From positions 1 through 5,632 of the forward strand of contig JAOPVD010000100.1 of assembly GCA_025966295.1 (NCBI GenBank): DNA of 5,632 nt. Reading direction: 5' to 3'. This document shows positions 1 through 5,632 of the stretch, in pieces. The notes beneath the pieces are model-generated. The model worked only from the letters and a program-made list of their open reading frames with translations, was not told the origin of the DNA and made no database searches. Each line of letters begins with the position of its first letter. The stretch's first letter is position 1. The translations under genes were made by a program, and so were the position numbers. This stretch comes from Frankiales bacterium. Lineage in GTDB: Bacteria; Actinomycetota; Actinomycetes; Mycobacteriales; SCTD01.

Positions 1-92
1 TCGACCTGCACGCCGGCAGCGAGACCGTCACGGTCTGGACCAACGACCTGACAGCCGAGTACGTCCACGAGAACAGCGCGTACTCGACGTGA
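1..92 (+). CDS. argJ: ArgJ C-terminal end (partial): bifunctional ornithine acetyltransferase / N-acetylglutamate synthase
   Basis: Only the last 29 codons and the stop are present, read in the frame beginning at base 3; the gene is cut by the left edge. The residues include TVWTNDLT followed by YVHENSAYST and a TGA stop at 90-92. The Y-V-x-x-N-S-A-Y-S/T ending is the typical C-terminus of the ArgJ beta chain. From family knowledge, ArgJ transfers the acetyl group from N-acetylornithine to glutamate, recycling acetate in the arginine pathway, and some members also use acetyl-CoA; it is cytoplasmic and self-cleaves into two chains. The cleavage site is not in the window, so mono- or bifunctionality cannot be judged. 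Its stop overlaps the argB GTG start by four bases (GTGA), and argJ directly before argB is the usual actinobacterial order. Confidence 0.9.
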   Translation, partial: DLHAGSETVTVWTNDLTAEYVHENSAYST

Positions 93-973
93 GCACCGCC
101 CGGGGCCATGTCCACCTGCCCAAGGCTGCGACCCTCGTCGAGGCGCTGCCCTGGCTCAAGTCCTTCTCCGGCAGGACCGTCGTCGTGAAGTACGGCGGCA
201 ACGCCATGACCAGCCCCGAGCTGCAGGCGGCGTTCGCCGAGGACGTCGTCTTCCTGCGCTACTGCGGGGTCAAGGTCGTCGTCGTGCACGGCGGCGGGCC
301 GCAGATCACCGCGCACCTCGACCGGCTCGGGGTCGAGAGCGAGTTCCGCGGTGGCTACCGGGTGACGACCCCGGAGACCATGCAGGTGGTCCGGATGGTC
401 CTCGTCGGCCAGGTCAACAGCGACGTCGTCAGCCTCGTCAACGAGCACGGGCCGTTCGCGGTCGGGCTCTCCGGCGAGGACGCGCAGCTGTTCACCGCCG
501 AGCGCCGCGACGCCCTCGTCGACGGCGAGCCGACCGACATCGGCTTCGTGGGCGACGTCGTCGACGTGCAGCCGGCGATCCTGCACGCGCTGCTGGACGA
601 GGGCAAGGTGCCGATCGTCGCGACCGTCGCCCGCGGCCTCGACGGTCACCTCTACAACGTCAACGCCGACACCGCCGCCGCAGCCCTGGCCGTCGCGGTC
701 GGCGCCGAGAAGCTCATCGTGCTGACCGATGTCGAGGGGCTGTACGCCGACTGGCCGACCAGCGACGAGGTCATCTCCAGCCTCACCGACGAGGAGCTGG
801 AGAAGCTCCTCCCCAGCCTCAGCTCGGGCATGGTCCCGAAGATGGAGGCCTGCCTGCGGGCGGTGCAGGGCGGCGTCCCGCGCGCGCACGTCCTCGACGG
901 CCGGGTGCCGCACGCGATCCTGCTGGAGCTGTTCACCGACGAAGGGGTCGGAACCATGGTGGTGCCGTCATGA
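89..973 (+). CDS. argB: acetylglutamate kinase (NAGK)
   Basis: This 294-residue cytoplasmic enzyme phosphorylates N-acetyl-L-glutamate with ATP, the second and usually feedback-controlled step of arginine synthesis. It is an amino-acid-kinase fold protein of normal length. Visible motifs are the phosphate-binding K34-Y-G-G-N38, the substrate loop H67-G-G-G-P-Q-I73, N192-A-D-T195 (the N of the E. coli N158 region) and the G-M-V-P-K251 lysine that binds phosphate. About 30 residues precede the first strand and include the segment LVEALPWLKSF. In this family such an N-terminal helix marks the hexameric, arginine-inhibited type, so arginine inhibition is inferred. The GTG start is supported by the 4-base overlap with the argJ stop and by the matching N-terminus of mycobacterial ArgB. 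No strong Shine-Dalgarno is seen, which fits translational coupling. The stop overlaps argD (ATGA). Confidence 0.97.
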   Translation: MSTARGHVHLPKAATLVEALPWLKSFSGRTVVVKYGGNAMTSPELQAAFAEDVVFLRYCGVKVVVVHGGGPQITAHLDRLGVESEFRGGYRVTTPETMQVVRMVLVGQVNSDVVSLVNEHGPFAVGLSGEDAQLFTAERRDALVDGEPTDIGFVGDVVDVQPAILHALLDEGKVPIVATVARGLDGHLYNVNADTAAAALAVAVGAEKLIVLTDVEGLYADWPTSDEVISSLTDEELEKLLPSLSSGMVPKMEACLRAVQGGVPRAHVLDGRVPHAILLELFTDEGVGTMVVPS

Positions 974-2157
974 CCAGCCAGGACTGGAAGGACCGCTGGG
1001 ACGCGGCCCTGATGGGCAACTACGGCACCCCGCAGGTGGTGCTGGCCCGTGGCGAGGGCGCGACCGTGTGGGACGTCGACGGCAGGGAGTACGTCGACCT
1101 GTTCGCCGGCCTCGCCGTCAACGTGCTCGGGCACGCCCACCCCGCCGTGCAAGAGGCGGTGGCCCGCCAGCTCGGCACCCTCGGCCACGTCAGCAACCTG
1201 GCGATCAGCCAGCCGGCGGTGCTCCTGGCCGAGCGGCTCAAGGAGCTCACCGGCTTCGACCGGGTGCTGTTCACCAACAGCGGCGCCGAGGCCAACGAGG
1301 CCGGCCTGAAGCTGGCCCGCCGGCTGCGCCCCGGCGGTGGCTGGGTGGCCTGCGAGGGCGCCTTCCACGGGCGGACGATGGGCGCGCTCGCCGTCACCGG
1401 CCAGCCCGCCAAGCGGACTCCGTTCGAGCCGCTGGTCGGCCCGGTCACCTTCGTGCCGTACGGCGACGAGCAGGCCCTCGCGGCCGCCGTCGGCCCGAGC
1501 ACGGCCAGCATCATCCTCGAGCCGGTGCTCGGCGAGGCCGGCGTCGTCATGCCGCCGCCCGGCTTCCTCGCCGCCGCCCGCCGGGCTGCCGACGCCTCCG
1601 GCGCGCTGCTCCACCTCGACGAGGTGCAGGGCGGCATCGGTCGCGCCGGTGGTTGGCTGTCCCACCAGGTCCTCGAGCCGGGGGTGGACGCCGACGTCGT
1701 GACGCTAGCCAAGGGCCTCGGCGGCGGCCTGCCGCTCGGCGCCGTCCTGGCCCGCGGTGCCGCGGCCACCGCCCTGCAGAAGGGCGACCACGGCACCACC
1801 TTCGGCGGCAACCCGGTGGTCTGCGCCGCCGCTCTCGCGGTCCTGGACGTGCTGCAGACCGAGGGCCTGCTCGACCGCACCACGGTGCTGGGGGAGCGGC
1901 TGCGCAAGGGCATCGAGGCCCTCGCCCACCCGCTCGTCAGCCACGTCCGGGGCGTCGGGCTGTGGCTCGCGATCGTGCTGACCGAGCCGCTCGCCCCGGC
2001 CGTCGAGCTGGCCGCCCGCGAGGCCGGCTTCCTCGTCAACGCGGCCGCGCCGCACGCCGTCCGGCTGGCGCCGCCGCTGGTCGTCTCCGACGCGCAGCTG
2101 GACGCGTTCGTGGCTTCGCTGCCGGGAGTGCTGGACGCCGCTAGGGTCGCGCCATGA
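970..2157 (+). CDS. argD: acetylornithine aminotransferase (class III PLP enzyme)
   Basis: The 395-residue protein converts N-acetylglutamate 5-semialdehyde and glutamate to N-acetylornithine and 2-oxoglutarate using pyridoxal phosphate; it acts in the cytoplasm, probably as a dimer. The class III fold is clear: N-Y-G-T-P near the N-terminus, N103-S-G-A-E-A-N109 for cofactor phosphate, F132-H-G-R135 for ring stacking and substrate, and E184. D217-E-V-Q220 holds the ring nitrogen, the Schiff-base lysine is K248 in T-L-A-K-G-L-G-G-G, and H274-G-T-T-F-G-G-N-P supplies the threonine from the partner subunit. Two positions are unusual: DEVQ is followed by G-G where T-G is normal, and GRAG replaces GRTG. 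Neither is a catalytic residue. The ATG start overlaps the argB stop (ATGA). A rare CTA leucine codon lies at 1705-1707, just before the active lysine. Context between argB and argF favours ArgD over other class III transaminases. Confidence 0.96.
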   Translation: MTSQDWKDRWDAALMGNYGTPQVVLARGEGATVWDVDGREYVDLFAGLAVNVLGHAHPAVQEAVARQLGTLGHVSNLAISQPAVLLAERLKELTGFDRVLFTNSGAEANEAGLKLARRLRPGGGWVACEGAFHGRTMGALAVTGQPAKRTPFEPLVGPVTFVPYGDEQALAAAVGPSTASIILEPVLGEAGVVMPPPGFLAAARRAADASGALLHLDEVQGGIGRAGGWLSHQVLEPGVDADVVTLAKGLGGGLPLGAVLARGAAATALQKGDHGTTFGGNPVVCAAALAVLDVLQTEGLLDRTTVLGERLRKGIEALAHPLVSHVRGVGLWLAIVLTEPLAPAVELAAREAGFLVNAAAPHAVRLAPPLVVSDAQLDAFVASLPGVLDAARVAP

Positions 2158-2177
2158 CGAACCGAGCCCAGTCGTGA
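2154..2177 (+). other. possible 7-codon bridging mini-ORF between argD and the receiver gene
   Basis: ATG at 2154-2156 overlaps the argD stop as ATGA and opens a reading frame coding MTNRAQS, ended by TGA at 2175-2177. That stop in turn overlaps the GTG start of the receiver gene as GTGA. The short frame therefore joins the two genes by the same 4-base overlaps used elsewhere in the operon. Ribosomes ending argD could restart here and then restart again at the receiver gene, which has no clear Shine-Dalgarno of its own. That role is inference; no ribosome site or conservation supports it directly, and such a short frame can arise by chance. Confidence 0.3.
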
Positions 2178-2557
2178 GCGCCACCCGCGTCCTCGTCGTC
2201 GAGGACGACCCGAGCGTGCGTGGTCTGCTGCAGACCCTGCTGTCGGCGGAGGGTTACGACGTCGTCACGGCCTCCGACGGCCTGGCGGGTCTGGTCAAGG
2301 CGGCGGCCACCCACCCGGCCCTGATGCTCCTCGACCTGATGATGCCCGACCTCGGTGGCGTCCGGGTGCTCGAGGAGATCCGCGACGACCCGGAGCTGTT
2401 CGACACCCCGGTCATCGTCGTCACCGGCAAGATCGACGCCGTCCCCGGGATGCGGGACGTGCTCGGGGAGGACAACGTGTTCGTCAAGCCGTTCGCGGTC
2501 GCCGAGCTGCTCTCGCGGGTCGCCGCCATCACCGGCGGTCCGGAAGGTGGTGAGTGA
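2174..2557 (+). CDS. stand-alone response-regulator receiver domain (CheY-like)
   Basis: The 127 residues form a single receiver domain and nothing else. They show VLVVEDD with acidic pocket D11 and D12, phospho-acceptor D54 in LLDLMMPD, T84 in VIVVTG, F103 at the aromatic switch position and K105-P106 in VFVKPF. All residues needed for phosphorylation are present, so it should accept phosphate from a histidine kinase. There is no DNA-binding or enzymatic output domain, so it would act by binding a partner protein or passing on phosphate. No kinase is encoded in the window. It lies between argD and argF, where mycobacteria have nothing. Start: the GTG overlaps the stop of a mini-ORF, and no earlier in-frame start exists after the argD end. 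Its end overlaps argF, so it is part of the operon. Base composition matches its neighbours. Its specific role is unknown. Confidence 0.93.
   Translation: MSATRVLVVEDDPSVRGLLQTLLSAEGYDVVTASDGLAGLVKAAATHPALMLLDLMMPDLGGVRVLEEIRDDPELFDTPVIVVTGKIDAVPGMRDVLGEDNVFVKPFAVAELLSRVAAITGGPEGGE
2542..2547 (+). promoter_or_regulatory. ribosome binding site for argF
   Basis: GGAAGG lies inside the end of the receiver gene, with six bases to the GTG at 2554 and nine to the ATG at 2557. Both distances are workable, so the site does not by itself settle the start, but it shows argF can recruit ribosomes as well as being coupled to the receiver gene. Confidence 0.5.
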
Positions 2558-3465
2558 TGCCGCGGCACTTCCTCGCCGACGACGACCTCACGCCGGCCGA
2601 GCAGAGCCAGGTGCTCGACCTCGCCGACCGGCTCAAAGAGACCCGGTACGACGGCCCGAAGCCGTTCGCCGGCAAGGCCGTCGCGGTGGTCTTCGAGAAG
2701 CCGTCGACCCGCACCCGGCTGAGCTTCGAGGTCGGTCTGGCCGAGCTCGGCGCGCACCCGGTCATCCTCGACGCGCAGTCCACCCAGCTCGGGCGGGGCG
2801 AGACCATCGAGGACACCGCGCGGGTGCTGTCGCGCTACGTCAGCGCCATCGTGATCCGCACCTTCGGTGACGACCGGATCCAGGCCCTCGCCGCGGCCAG
2901 CAGCGTGCCGGTCGTCAACGCGCTGACCGACGGCTTCCACCCCTGCCAGATCCTGGCCGACCTGCAGACCATCCGGGAGCGCAAGGGCACCACCCAGGGC
3001 CTGGTCCTGACCTACCTGGGCGACGGTGCCAACAACATGGCCAACAGCTACCTGGTCGGCGGTGCGATGGCGGGCATGGAGGTCCGGATCGGTGCCCCGG
3101 CGGGCTACCAGCCCGACCCGGCGGTCGTCGAGCGGGCCAAGGCCTACGGCACCACGATCGTCGTCACCGACGACGCCAAGGCGGCCGCCGAGGGCGCCGA
3201 CGTGCTGTGCACGGACGTCTGGGTGTCGATGGGCCAGACGGGTGCCGAGCAGCGGCTGCACGACCTGCGGGACTACGCCGTCGACGAGGGTGCGCTGGCG
3301 CTCGCCGCCCCGGACGCCCTGGTGCTGCACTGCCTGCCCGCCCACCGCGGCGAGGAGATCGCGGCCGCCGTCATCGACGGCCCGCAGTCGGCCGTCTGGG
3401 ATGAGGCCGAGAACCGGCTGCACGCCCAGAAGGCGCTGCTGACCTGGCTGCTGGAGCAGGGGTAG
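2557..3465 (+). CDS. argF: ornithine carbamoyltransferase
   Basis: The 302-residue cytoplasmic enzyme, a trimer in this family, joins carbamoyl phosphate to ornithine to give citrulline. The carbamoyl-phosphate half has S50-T-R-T53 in FEKPSTRTRLSFEVG and H128-P-C-Q131. The ornithine half has G155-D-G-A-N-N160, the SMG loop in D220-V-W-V-S-M-G226, and H258-C-L-P261 with the catalytic cysteine C259. It ends in WDEAENRLHAQKALLTWLLEQ, close to mycobacterial ArgF. The N-terminus MPRHFLADDDLTPAEQ matches the family when started at ATG 2557, which overlaps the receiver gene's TGA by one base (TGATG). A GTG at 2554 would add one residue and give a 4-base overlap; it is a real alternative. The SMG loop and the HPCQ and HCLP motifs mark an ornithine, not aspartate, transcarbamylase; biosynthetic context favours ArgF over catabolic ArcB. 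Confidence 0.97.
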   Translation: MPRHFLADDDLTPAEQSQVLDLADRLKETRYDGPKPFAGKAVAVVFEKPSTRTRLSFEVGLAELGAHPVILDAQSTQLGRGETIEDTARVLSRYVSAIVIRTFGDDRIQALAAASSVPVVNALTDGFHPCQILADLQTIRERKGTTQGLVLTYLGDGANNMANSYLVGGAMAGMEVRIGAPAGYQPDPAVVERAKAYGTTIVVTDDAKAAAEGADVLCTDVWVSMGQTGAEQRLHDLRDYAVDEGALALAAPDALVLHCLPAHRGEEIAAAVIDGPQSAVWDEAENRLHAQKALLTWLLEQG

Positions 3466-3467
3466 CC

Positions 3468-3995
3468 GTGGCCAGCGCGCGCCGGCTGACGGCCGTCCAG
3501 CAGGTCCCTCTGACGAAGGCGGCCCGGCAGGCCCGCATCGTGGAGCTGCTGGCGGGTCAGCCGGTCGCGAGCCAGACCGAGCTGGGCCGGCTGCTGGCCG
3601 CCCAGGGCGTCCAGGTCACCCAGGCCACCGTGAGCCGCGACCTCGAGGAGCTGGGCGCGGTCAAGGTCCGCACCGCGACCGGCACCGCCTACGCCGTCCC
3701 GCCGGAGGGGCAGCCGCGGGCCGGTACCCCGGAGGCGGTGGATGCCCGGCTGGCCCGGCTGCTGGAGGAGCTCTGCGTCAGCGCCGAGCCGACCGGCAGC
3801 GTCGTCGTCCTGCGCACGCCCCCGGGCGGCGCGCACCTGCTCGGTGCGGCCCTCGACCGCGCCGGCCTGCCCGAGGTCGCCGGCACCGTCGCCGGCGACG
3901 ACACCGTCCTGCTCGTCACCCGCACGCCGGCCAGCCCGGCCGCGGGTGCCCTGGCCACGCGGCTGCTCCGCCTGGCCGAGGGCCGCACGCTCTGA
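3468..3995 (+). CDS. argR: arginine repressor ArgR
   Basis: This 175-residue transcription factor binds ARG-box operators when arginine is present and represses arginine synthesis; family members are hexamers made of two trimers. The N-terminal winged helix-turn-helix starts near residue 18 and carries S35-Q-T-E-L and V50-T-Q-A-T-V-S-R-D58 followed by E-L-G-A-V-K-V, the DNA-recognition pattern. The C-terminal trimerisation and arginine-binding domain has VVLRTPPGGAHLL and G-T-V-A-G-D144-D145-T; the two aspartates contact arginine. The first ~17 residues are less conserved, as usual in actinobacteria. The GTG start lies two bases after the argF stop, with GGAG at 3453-3456 and AGGGG at 3458-3462 as possible ribosome sites. 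No AT-rich palindromic ARG box is visible anywhere in the window; the operator is expected upstream of argC, so autoregulation through the operon promoter is inferred. Confidence 0.96.
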   Translation: MASARRLTAVQQVPLTKAARQARIVELLAGQPVASQTELGRLLAAQGVQVTQATVSRDLEELGAVKVRTATGTAYAVPPEGQPRAGTPEAVDARLARLLEELCVSAEPTGSVVVLRTPPGGAHLLGAALDRAGLPEVAGTVAGDDTVLLVTRTPASPAAGALATRLLRLAEGRTL

Positions 3996-4039
3996 CCGTC
4001 CCCCCCGCACCCCGCACGTCCCACACCCCAGGAGAAGCA
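3996..4039 (+). other. C-rich, G-poor argR-argG spacer
   Basis: These 44 bases are the only real gap between genes in the window. From 3996 to 4029 about 24 of 34 bases are C and only four are G, including a run of seven C at 4000-4006. I see no hairpin, no -10/-35-like AT-rich pair and no ARG box. The composition resembles unstructured C-rich RNA bound by Rho, but a simple leader for argG is as likely. Confidence 0.4.
4030..4034 (+). promoter_or_regulatory. strong ribosome binding site for argG
   Basis: AGGAG, continuing as AGGAGAAG, is centred five bases before the GTG at 4040. It is the clearest Shine-Dalgarno in the window and fixes the argG start. It fits independent translation of the only gene that is not coupled to its upstream neighbour. 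Confidence 0.85.
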
Positions 4040-5242
4040 GTGTCTGACCGCGTCGTCCTCGCCTACAGCGGAGGGCTCGACACGTCCGTGGCCATCGGCT
4101 GGATCGCCAACGAGACCGGCAAGGAGGTCGTGGCCGTGGCCGCCGACGTCGGCCAGGGCGGCGAGGACCTCGACGTCATCCGCCAGCGCGCCCTGGACTG
4201 CGGTGCGGTCGAGGCGGTCGTCGCCGACTGCCGTGACGAGTACGCCGACGAGTACTGCCTGCCGGCCCTGCAGGCCAACGCCCTCTACATGGGCCGCTAC
4301 CCGCTCGTGTCGGCGCTGTCCCGGCCGCTCATCGTCAAGCACCTGGTGGCCGCCGCGAAGTACCACGGCGCCGACACGGTCGCGCACGGCTGCACCGGCA
4401 AGGGCAACGACCAGGTGCGGTTCGAGGTCGGGATCGGGGCGCTCGCGCCGGACCTGAAGTGCATCGCCCCGGTCCGCGACTCCGGCATGACCCGCGACAA
4501 GGCGATCGCGTTCGCGGCGGAGCGCGGCCTGCCGATCGACGTCACCAAGAAGTCGCCGTACTCCGTCGACCAGAACGTCTGGGGTCGCGCGGTGGAGACC
4601 GGGTTCCTCGAGGACCCGTGGAACGGGCCGATGGAGGACGTCTACAGATACACGCAGGCGCCGGGCACCAGCAGCGGACCGGACGAGGTGCTCATCACCT
4701 TCGTCGACGGTGCCCCCACGGCCATCGACGGCCGCCCTGTCACGATGCTCCAGGCCATCGTGGAGCTGAACGAGCGCGCAGGCGCGCAGGGCTTCGGACG
4801 CCTGGACATGGTCGAGGACCGGCTCGTCGGCATCAAGAGCCGCGAGGTCTACGAAGCCCCAGGAGCCCTCGTCCCCATCAACGCCCACACCGAGCTCGAG
4901 GACCTCACGATGGAGCGCGACCTGCGGCGCTTCAAGCGCGGCGTCGAGCAGCGGTGGACCGAGCTCGTCTACGACGGCCTGTGGTTCTCCCCGCTCAAGC
5001 GGGCCCTCGACGACTTCATCGCCGCCAGCCAGCAGCACGTGTCCGGCGAGATCCGCCTGACGCTGCACCACGGCACCTGCACGGTGACCGGCCGGCGCAG
5101 CGACGCCTCGCTCTACGACTTCGACCTCGCGACCTACGACGAGGGCGACACCTTCGACCAGACCCTGGCCAAGGGCTTCGTCGAGCTCTGGGGCCTCCCC
5201 TCCAAGATCGCCGCGCGTCGTGACCAGCGGCTGTCCCCGTGA
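4040..5242 (+). CDS. argG: argininosuccinate synthase
   Basis: The 400-residue cytoplasmic enzyme, a tetramer in this family, condenses citrulline and aspartate with ATP to give argininosuccinate, AMP and pyrophosphate. It has the N-type ATP-pyrophosphatase loop AYS10-G-G-L-D-T-S16, the VDVGQG-like strand A35-D-V-G-Q-G, and H116-G-C-T-G-K-G-N-D-Q125 for aspartate/citrulline and AMP. Also visible are KSPYSVDQNVWGRAVE around 171-186, YEAPGA near 271 and a C-terminal ATYDEGDTFDQ stretch. Length and motifs match the short, typical bacterial class as in Streptomyces. The start is a GTG with a strong ribosome site; the preceding 44-base gap sets it apart from the coupled genes upstream. The stop overlaps argH (GTGA). 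A rare AGA codon is at 4646-4648 (R203), and A/T-ending codons become denser for about 220 bases from there, without loss of any motif. Confidence 0.97.
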   Translation: MSDRVVLAYSGGLDTSVAIGWIANETGKEVVAVAADVGQGGEDLDVIRQRALDCGAVEAVVADCRDEYADEYCLPALQANALYMGRYPLVSALSRPLIVKHLVAAAKYHGADTVAHGCTGKGNDQVRFEVGIGALAPDLKCIAPVRDSGMTRDKAIAFAAERGLPIDVTKKSPYSVDQNVWGRAVETGFLEDPWNGPMEDVYRYTQAPGTSSGPDEVLITFVDGAPTAIDGRPVTMLQAIVELNERAGAQGFGRLDMVEDRLVGIKSREVYEAPGALVPINAHTELEDLTMERDLRRFKRGVEQRWTELVYDGLWFSPLKRALDDFIAASQQHVSGEIRLTLHHGTCTVTGRRSDASLYDFDLATYDEGDTFDQTLAKGFVELWGLPSKIAARRDQRLSP

Positions 5243-5632
5243 GCCAGGAGCGGATGTCCCTCTGGGGCGGCCGGTTCGAGGGCGGTCCCGCCGAGGCCCT
5301 TGCCCGGCTGTCGGTCAGCGTCCAGTTCGACTGGCGGCTCGCTCCCTACGACCTGCTCGGGTCCAGGGCGCACGCCCGGGTGCTGCACCGCGCAGGACTG
5401 CTCAGCGATGACGAGCTGCCCCTCATGCTCGGCGCCCTCGACGAGCTGAGCACCGAGGTCGCCTCGGGTGCGTTCGTGGCCACCTTCGAGGACGAGGACG
5501 TGCACACCGCCCTCGAGCGGGGGCTGATCGAGATGCTGGGCTCCCTGTGCGGAAAGCTCCGGGCCGGCCGCTCACGCAACGTCCTGGTGGACACCGACCT
5601 GCGGCTCTACCTGCGTGTCCTCGCCCGGCAGG
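5239..5632 (+). CDS. argH: argininosuccinate lyase, N-terminal part (cut by window end)
   Basis: About 131 codons of the final pathway enzyme, which splits argininosuccinate to arginine and fumarate, are present; the frame is open to the edge. Family motifs include LWGGRF, SVSVQFDWRLAPYD, SRAHARVLHRAGLL, the E-D87-V-H89-T-A-L-E motif and the K-L-R-A-G-R-S-R-N114 substrate loop. The next two residues are V115-L116 where the family has D-Q (SRNDQ), then V-D-T-D-L-R-L-Y-L-R, close to the consensus V-A-T-D-L-R-L-Y-L-R. The frame is intact on both sides, so this is substitution, not an indel. It could lower activity or be a sequence error; the signature loop with the catalytic serine lies outside the window. 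GTG 5239 overlaps the argG stop by four bases. ATG 5254 (MSLWGGRF) is an alternative start, with AGGAG at 5246-5250 only three bases before it. Confidence 0.92.
   Translation, partial: MSQERMSLWGGRFEGGPAEALARLSVSVQFDWRLAPYDLLGSRAHARVLHRAGLLSDDELPLMLGALDELSTEVASGAFVATFEDEDVHTALERGLIEMLGSLCGKLRAGRSRNVLVDTDLRLYLRVLARQ

Noticed and set aside
1510..1539. ArgD E-P-V-L-G-E-A-G in place of E-P-x-Q-G-E-x-G as a possible defect
   Set aside because: Mycobacterial ArgD, as I recall it, also has a non-glutamine residue at this place, so it looks ordinary for actinobacteria.
729..2144. 471-residue + strand frame overlapping argB and argD
   Set aside because: Arginine- and proline-rich low-complexity translation in an alternative frame; no recognisable domain, and argD in this DNA is unambiguous.
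2174..2557. Receiver gene as a horizontally acquired insertion in a mobile element
   Set aside because: No repeats, integrase or composition change at its ends; overlaps and GC-rich codons match the neighbouring genes.
2254..3423. Long minus-strand frame opposite the receiver gene and argF
   Set aside because: Same cause: high GC gives long stop-free antisense frames. No motif and no ribosome site.
3996..4039. Promoter, terminator or ARG box before argG
   Set aside because: No inverted repeat, no T-tract, and no AT-rich -10 or palindromic operator can be seen in the 44 bases.
3689..5071. 460-residue open frame on the minus strand opposite argR and argG
   Set aside because: Antisense shadow of real genes in very GC-rich DNA; the translation is rich in R, A, G, V and D without any family motif, and the + strand genes are certain.
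5581..5592. Compensated frameshift as the cause of the altered ArgH motif
   Set aside because: The segment has the same length as the consensus and each changed codon differs by one base from a likely normal codon (gac to gtc, cag to ctg, gcc to gac), so separate substitutions fit better than paired indels.

Overview
The window is a very GC-rich piece of actinobacterial chromosome. Third codon positions are almost always G or C, several genes start with GTG, and neighbouring genes share 4-base start/stop overlaps. The proteins most resemble ArgB, ArgD, ArgF, ArgR, ArgG and ArgH of mycobacteria and streptomycetes, as judged from remembered family sequences and not from a search. I place it in the class Actinomycetes and cannot support a lower rank.

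All genes lie on the + strand and form one arginine biosynthesis operon. In order: the last codons of argJ (1-92), argB (89-973), argD (970-2157), a stand-alone response-regulator receiver domain (2174-2557), argF (2557-3465, or from 2554), argR (3468-3995), argG (4040-5242) and the 5' part of argH (from 5239, running off the end). Apart from the extra gene this is the well-known argCJBDFRGH order of mycobacteria. The upstream promoter, argC and most of argJ are outside the window, and so is the rest of argH.

The enzymes act in sequence. ArgJ makes N-acetylglutamate, ArgB phosphorylates it and ArgD makes N-acetylornithine after the ArgC step. ArgJ then releases ornithine, ArgF converts it to citrulline, ArgG condenses citrulline with aspartate, and ArgH releases arginine and fumarate. 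ArgR senses arginine and should repress the operon from an operator that is not in this window.

Two things stand out. First, a complete CheY-like receiver with all phosphorylation residues, but no output domain and no kinase nearby, sits between argD and argF in tight translational register with both. A 7-codon mini-ORF bridges argD to it. Second, argH reads S-R-N-V-L where almost all argininosuccinate lyases have S-R-N-D-Q, in an otherwise well conserved stretch. The only real gap between genes is 44 bases of C-rich sequence before argG. There is no stretch over 300 bases without a gene, and I see no mobile element, CRISPR array, tRNA, rRNA or convincing terminator.
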